Made by a program: the position numbers and the translations under genes. Positions 4,595-7,003 of a stretch of DNA of 7,003 bases are shown in pieces (the first letter of the stretch is position 1; each line of letters begins with the position of its first letter). Location of the stretch: NCBI GenBank assembly GCA_004555055.1, contig SFJN01000135.1, positions 1 to 7,003 of the forward strand. Direction: 5' to 3'. The stretch comes from Bacteroidales bacterium (GTDB lineage: Bacteria; Bacteroidota; Bacteroidia; Bacteroidales; Bacteroidaceae). The notes under the pieces are model-generated. The model was given only the letters and a program-made list of their open reading frames with translations. It had not been told where the DNA came from and made no database searches.

Positions 4595-6586
4595 ATGAAC
4601 AGACTCTTCACATTAGCCTTCTTCACGGCCTTCAGTGCCTTCAACGCTTTCAGCCAGCAGCTATTGCCTCTGCCGCAACACGTAAAGACGGAGCGTGGCA
4701 GCGCGGAATACACCCCGATGGAAGTGAAGCTCGACGCCCGGATGGCAGAAGCCGTCCGCCGTGGCGACTACAGCCCCTCGGACGAAGCCTACACTTTAGA
4801 GATAACCGCCGACGGCGTGCAGGTGAAAGCCGCCACAAGCCTTGGATGCCTGCGGGCACGGCAGACCCTTCAGCAACTCGCCGACGCCAAAGGTCGCGTG
4901 GCATGCTGCACCATCGACGATGCTCCGGCCTACACCTGGCGCGGAGCCATGCTCGACGTCAGTCGGCATTTCTTCCCGCTGGAGTTCGTAAAGAAACAGA
5001 TTGACGTGCTGTCGGCATACAAGGTAAACCGCCTCCACCTCCACCTGACGGATGCCGCCGGATGGCGCATGGAAATCAAACGCTATCCCCGCCTGACATC
5101 GTTCGCAGCTTTCCGGACCTTCGACTCGTGGAAGACGTGGTGGAACGGACGCGCCGACCATGGAGGCATCAACGACCCCTTGCGGCGGAAATACATGAAC
5201 GAGAATGAGCCCGGAGCCTGTGGAGGATACTACACACAGCAGGAACTGCGCGAACTGGTGGACTATGCCGCAGCACGGGGCATTACCGTCATACCCGAAA
5301 TCGAGATGCCGGCACACAGCGAAGAGGTGCTGACGGCATATCCCGAACTCAGCTGTACGCACGAACCCTACAAACAGGCAGATTTCTGCCCCGGAAGCGT
5401 GGCGACCTACGACTTCCTTGAGCATGTGCTGGAGGAGGTGATGGACGTATTCCCCTCGCGCTACATCCACGTCGGAGGCGACGAGGCGGCGAAAGCCAGC
5501 TGGGGAACCTGCCCGCGATGCCAGCAGAAGATGCAGGAACTCGGTACGGACAACCTGCACAAACTGCAGGCGCACCTCATCGCACATATGGGACGTTTCC
5601 TCGCTGAGCACGGACGCCAGCTTATAGGCTGGGACGAGGTCATCGACGAAGACCTTTCGAAGAACACCACCGTCATGGTATGGCGCAACGCCGACTTTGC
5701 CGCTGACGCCGTACGCAATGGATACGATGTCATACTCAGCCCCGGAAGCCACTGCTACCTCGACGGCTATCAGGACGCGCCGAACACACAGCCCGAAGCC
5801 ATGGGAGGTTTCACCACGCTCGAAAAGGTCTACAGTTTCGAGCCCGGAGCCAACCTTTCCCCCGAAGAGCGCAAGAAACATGTGAAGGGCGTGCAGGGCA
5901 ACCTGTGGACGGAGTATGTCCCCACACCGGAACATGTGGAGTATATGCTCTATCCCCGCATGCTGGCACTGGCGGAGATTGGCTGGAACGGCACCGCCGT
6001 CAAAAACTATCCCGACTTCCGCAAACGGGCTGCCGCCGAGGTGAAACGCCTGCGCACTGCCGGTGTCAATGCCTTCGACCTCAGCACCGAGGTGGGCAAC
6101 CGCCGCGAGACTCTCTCACCCGTGAAGCACCTCGCACGGGGCTGTAAGGTGACCTACGCCGCCGAAGCCCCGTACAACACCACCGCCTATGCCGCCGCCG
6201 GCGATGCCACCATGACGGACGGGCTTCGGGGAGGATGGAACTACGGCGACGGACGCTGGCAGGGATTCATCGGAGGCAAGGACGCACGCTTCGATGCCAC
6301 CGTCGACCTCGGCAGCGTGAAAAGCTTCAGTACCGTACAGACCGACTTCATGCAGATGTGCGGACCCGAAATTTTCTATCCCCAGGACTATATCGTCAGC
6401 GTCTCCACCGACGGCGTGAACTTCAGGGAGCTCGGCCGCATGCACCGCGATTCCGAGCGTACAGACGTGCCCGATGTCCTCACCTTCAGTGTGAAGAAGA
6501 AGGCCCGCGCCCGCTACATCCGCGTACAGGCCACACCCTCGACCTTCGGAGGATGGCTCTTCGCCGATGAGATTGTGGTGAAATAA
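4595..6586 (+). CDS. Exported GH20 beta-N-acetylhexosaminidase with C-terminal discoidin-like domain
   Basis: This glycoside hydrolase family 20 exo-enzyme removes terminal beta-linked GlcNAc or GalNAc by substrate-assisted catalysis. The 663-residue product starts with a signal peptide (MNRLFTLAFFTAFSAFNAFS, likely cleaved before QQ) and has no lipobox Cys. Residues 21-110 fit the GH20 N-terminal alpha/beta domain. The barrel runs from about 115 to 470 and shows the substrate-binding Arg in TWRGAMLDVSRHF (R116), HLHLTDAAGWRMEIKRYP, IPEIEMPAHSEE (H241), the catalytic pair D296-E297 in HVGGDEAAKASW, and aromatic residues in IGWDE (W346) and GNLWTEY (W438). Residues about 525-663 look like an F5/8 type C (discoidin) carbohydrate-binding module ending ARYIRVQA...GGWLFADEIVVK. 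The open frame extends 70 codons upstream, but the promoter lies within that stretch and the signal peptide begins at 4595. The enzyme should act in the periplasm or at the surface on host or dietary glycans. All key residues are present. Confidence 0.97.
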   Translation: MNRLFTLAFFTAFSAFNAFSQQLLPLPQHVKTERGSAEYTPMEVKLDARMAEAVRRGDYSPSDEAYTLEITADGVQVKAATSLGCLRARQTLQQLADAKGRVACCTIDDAPAYTWRGAMLDVSRHFFPLEFVKKQIDVLSAYKVNRLHLHLTDAAGWRMEIKRYPRLTSFAAFRTFDSWKTWWNGRADHGGINDPLRRKYMNENEPGACGGYYTQQELRELVDYAAARGITVIPEIEMPAHSEEVLTAYPELSCTHEPYKQADFCPGSVATYDFLEHVLEEVMDVFPSRYIHVGGDEAAKASWGTCPRCQQKMQELGTDNLHKLQAHLIAHMGRFLAEHGRQLIGWDEVIDEDLSKNTTVMVWRNADFAADAVRNGYDVILSPGSHCYLDGYQDAPNTQPEAMGGFTTLEKVYSFEPGANLSPEERKKHVKGVQGNLWTEYVPTPEHVEYMLYPRMLALAEIGWNGTAVKNYPDFRKRAAAEVKRLRTAGVNAFDLSTEVGNRRETLSPVKHLARGCKVTYAAEAPYNTTAYAAAGDATMTDGLRGGWNYGDGRWQGFIGGKDARFDATVDLGSVKSFSTVQTDFMQMCGPEIFYPQDYIVSVSTDGVNFRELGRMHRDSERTDVPDVLTFSVKKKARARYIRVQATPSTFGGWLFADEIVVK

Positions 6587-6644
6587 ACGAGATGGCAATA
6601 ACTGACATGGAAAAGTCAGGCAAATCCACACTCTGATACAATGC

Positions 6645-6706
6645 ACGCGACCCATTTGATGCCGTCCGCAACTTCAAGCCGAGCAGACGCACCAAATGAG
6701 TCGCGT
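6645..6706 (+). terminator. Inverted repeat after the GH20 gene, possible terminator
   Basis: ACGCGACCCATTTGATGC (6645-6662) pairs with GCACCAAATGAGTCGCGT (6689-6706) at 16 of 18 positions, with a 26-nt loop. It starts 59 nt past the hexosaminidase stop and is followed by TGTTTT, a weak T tract. It may end the hexosaminidase transcript, but the long loop and short T run leave room for a protein site or repeat element instead. Confidence 0.45.
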
Positions 6707-6708
6707 TG

Positions 6709-6759
6709 TTTTACAGTGACATTTTTGCTACAGCAGCATCTGTTCTACAGCAAACGAGA
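6709..6759. repeat. Three TACAG motifs at exact 17-bp spacing
   Basis: TACAG occurs at 6712-6716, 6729-6733 and 6746-6750, each start 17 bp from the last. Flanking bases agree partly, with CTACAGCA shared by the last two. The third copy overlaps the stop codon of the minus-strand frame that ends at 6745. This could be a decayed 17-bp tandem repeat or chance. No function is suggested. Confidence 0.4.
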
Positions 6760-7003
6760 TTTCAGCAGGGCTTTACTGAGTCTTGAAAAGTTTTCGATAA
6801 AGGCTTGCTGATTTGAAGATTTCATAGTAATTTCGCGCATTGTGAATGCCGGAATAATCCTGGCTTGAATTACCCATATATGCAGAAGAAAGTACTCGTA
6901 TTCTCCATGCATCTCGAAGGTGGTTGCTTTCATTATAGTAATCACATCATAGCGAATATGCAATGCAGCAGAGAGGTGTGGATTCCCCGCAAACTGGCAG
7001 AAC
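6745..7003 (-). CDS. Partial open reading frame, unrecognised, entering from the right edge
   Basis: On the minus strand a frame is open from the window edge to a TAG at 6745-6747, giving the last 85 residues of a possible protein. It begins FCQFAGNPHLSAALHIRYD and ends FIENFSRLSKALLKSRLL. The end looks like an amphipathic basic helix and the middle is hydrophobic and aromatic (EYEYFLLHIWVIQARIIPAF). Counting only starts inside the window, the first is a TTG at 6963, but the frame is open beyond it, so the true start is probably outside. The region is more A/T-rich than the neighbouring genes, and a frame of this length could be open by chance. I do not recognise a family. Confidence 0.35.
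   Translation of the reverse strand, partial: FCQFAGNPHLSAALHIRYDVITIMKATTFEMHGEYEYFLLHIWVIQARIIPAFTMREITMKSSNQQAFIENFSRLSKALLKSRLL

Noticed and set aside
4796..5935. 379-codon minus-strand open frame inside the hexosaminidase gene
   Set aside because: It mirrors a clear GH20 catalytic domain; long antisense frames are common in genes of this composition.

Overview
The window looks like chromosomal DNA from a Bacteroidales bacterium, probably Prevotella- or Bacteroides-like. Four things point there: a C10 (streptopain-like) protease with a long Bacteroidales-style C-terminal extension; a GH20 beta-hexosaminidase with a C-terminal discoidin-like domain; a protein matching the C-terminal part of the Bacteroidetes B12-dependent ribonucleotide reductase; and promoters of the Bacteroidetes form TTTG-N20-TAnnTTTG with no clear Shine-Dalgarno sequences. 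The genus is an inference from remembered family features; no search was possible.

Layout. 1-117 is a leader region with a long imperfect hairpin. 118-2316 (+) encodes a secreted C10 cysteine protease with about 150 residues inserted between its catalytic Cys and His halves. 2317-2770 is a gene-free stretch between convergent genes. It holds a 39-bp near-perfect inverted repeat that can act as a bidirectional terminator, and a cluster of about 22-bp direct repeats plus a perfect 15-bp inverted repeat. 2771-4338 (-) is a compact three-gene unit transcribed right to left: an unrecognised acidic 147-residue protein, a 224-residue stand-alone ribonucleotide reductase C-terminal module, and dihydroneopterin aldolase (folB), whose start overlaps the preceding stop by 11 nt. 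4339-4594 is a divergent control region with two well-formed back-to-back promoters and a pair of 15-bp direct repeats 21 bp apart. 4595-6586 (+) encodes an exported GH20 beta-N-acetylhexosaminidase. 6587-6744 has a hairpin and TACAG repeats at exact 17-bp spacing. 6745-7003 (-) is the open 3' end of an unrecognised reading frame running off the window.

How the parts fit. The two exported enzymes fit a host- or mucus-associated life: the protease would degrade protein and the hexosaminidase would release terminal GlcNAc or GalNAc from glycans. The central operon is cytoplasmic. It pairs a folate biosynthesis enzyme with a ribonucleotide reductase-derived module, which suggests, without proving, a link to nucleotide or one-carbon metabolism. 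There is no CRISPR array, transposase, tRNA or rRNA gene that I can see. The least explained items are the inserted domain in the protease, the stand-alone reductase module with its unknown partner, and the paired repeats at the divergent promoter.
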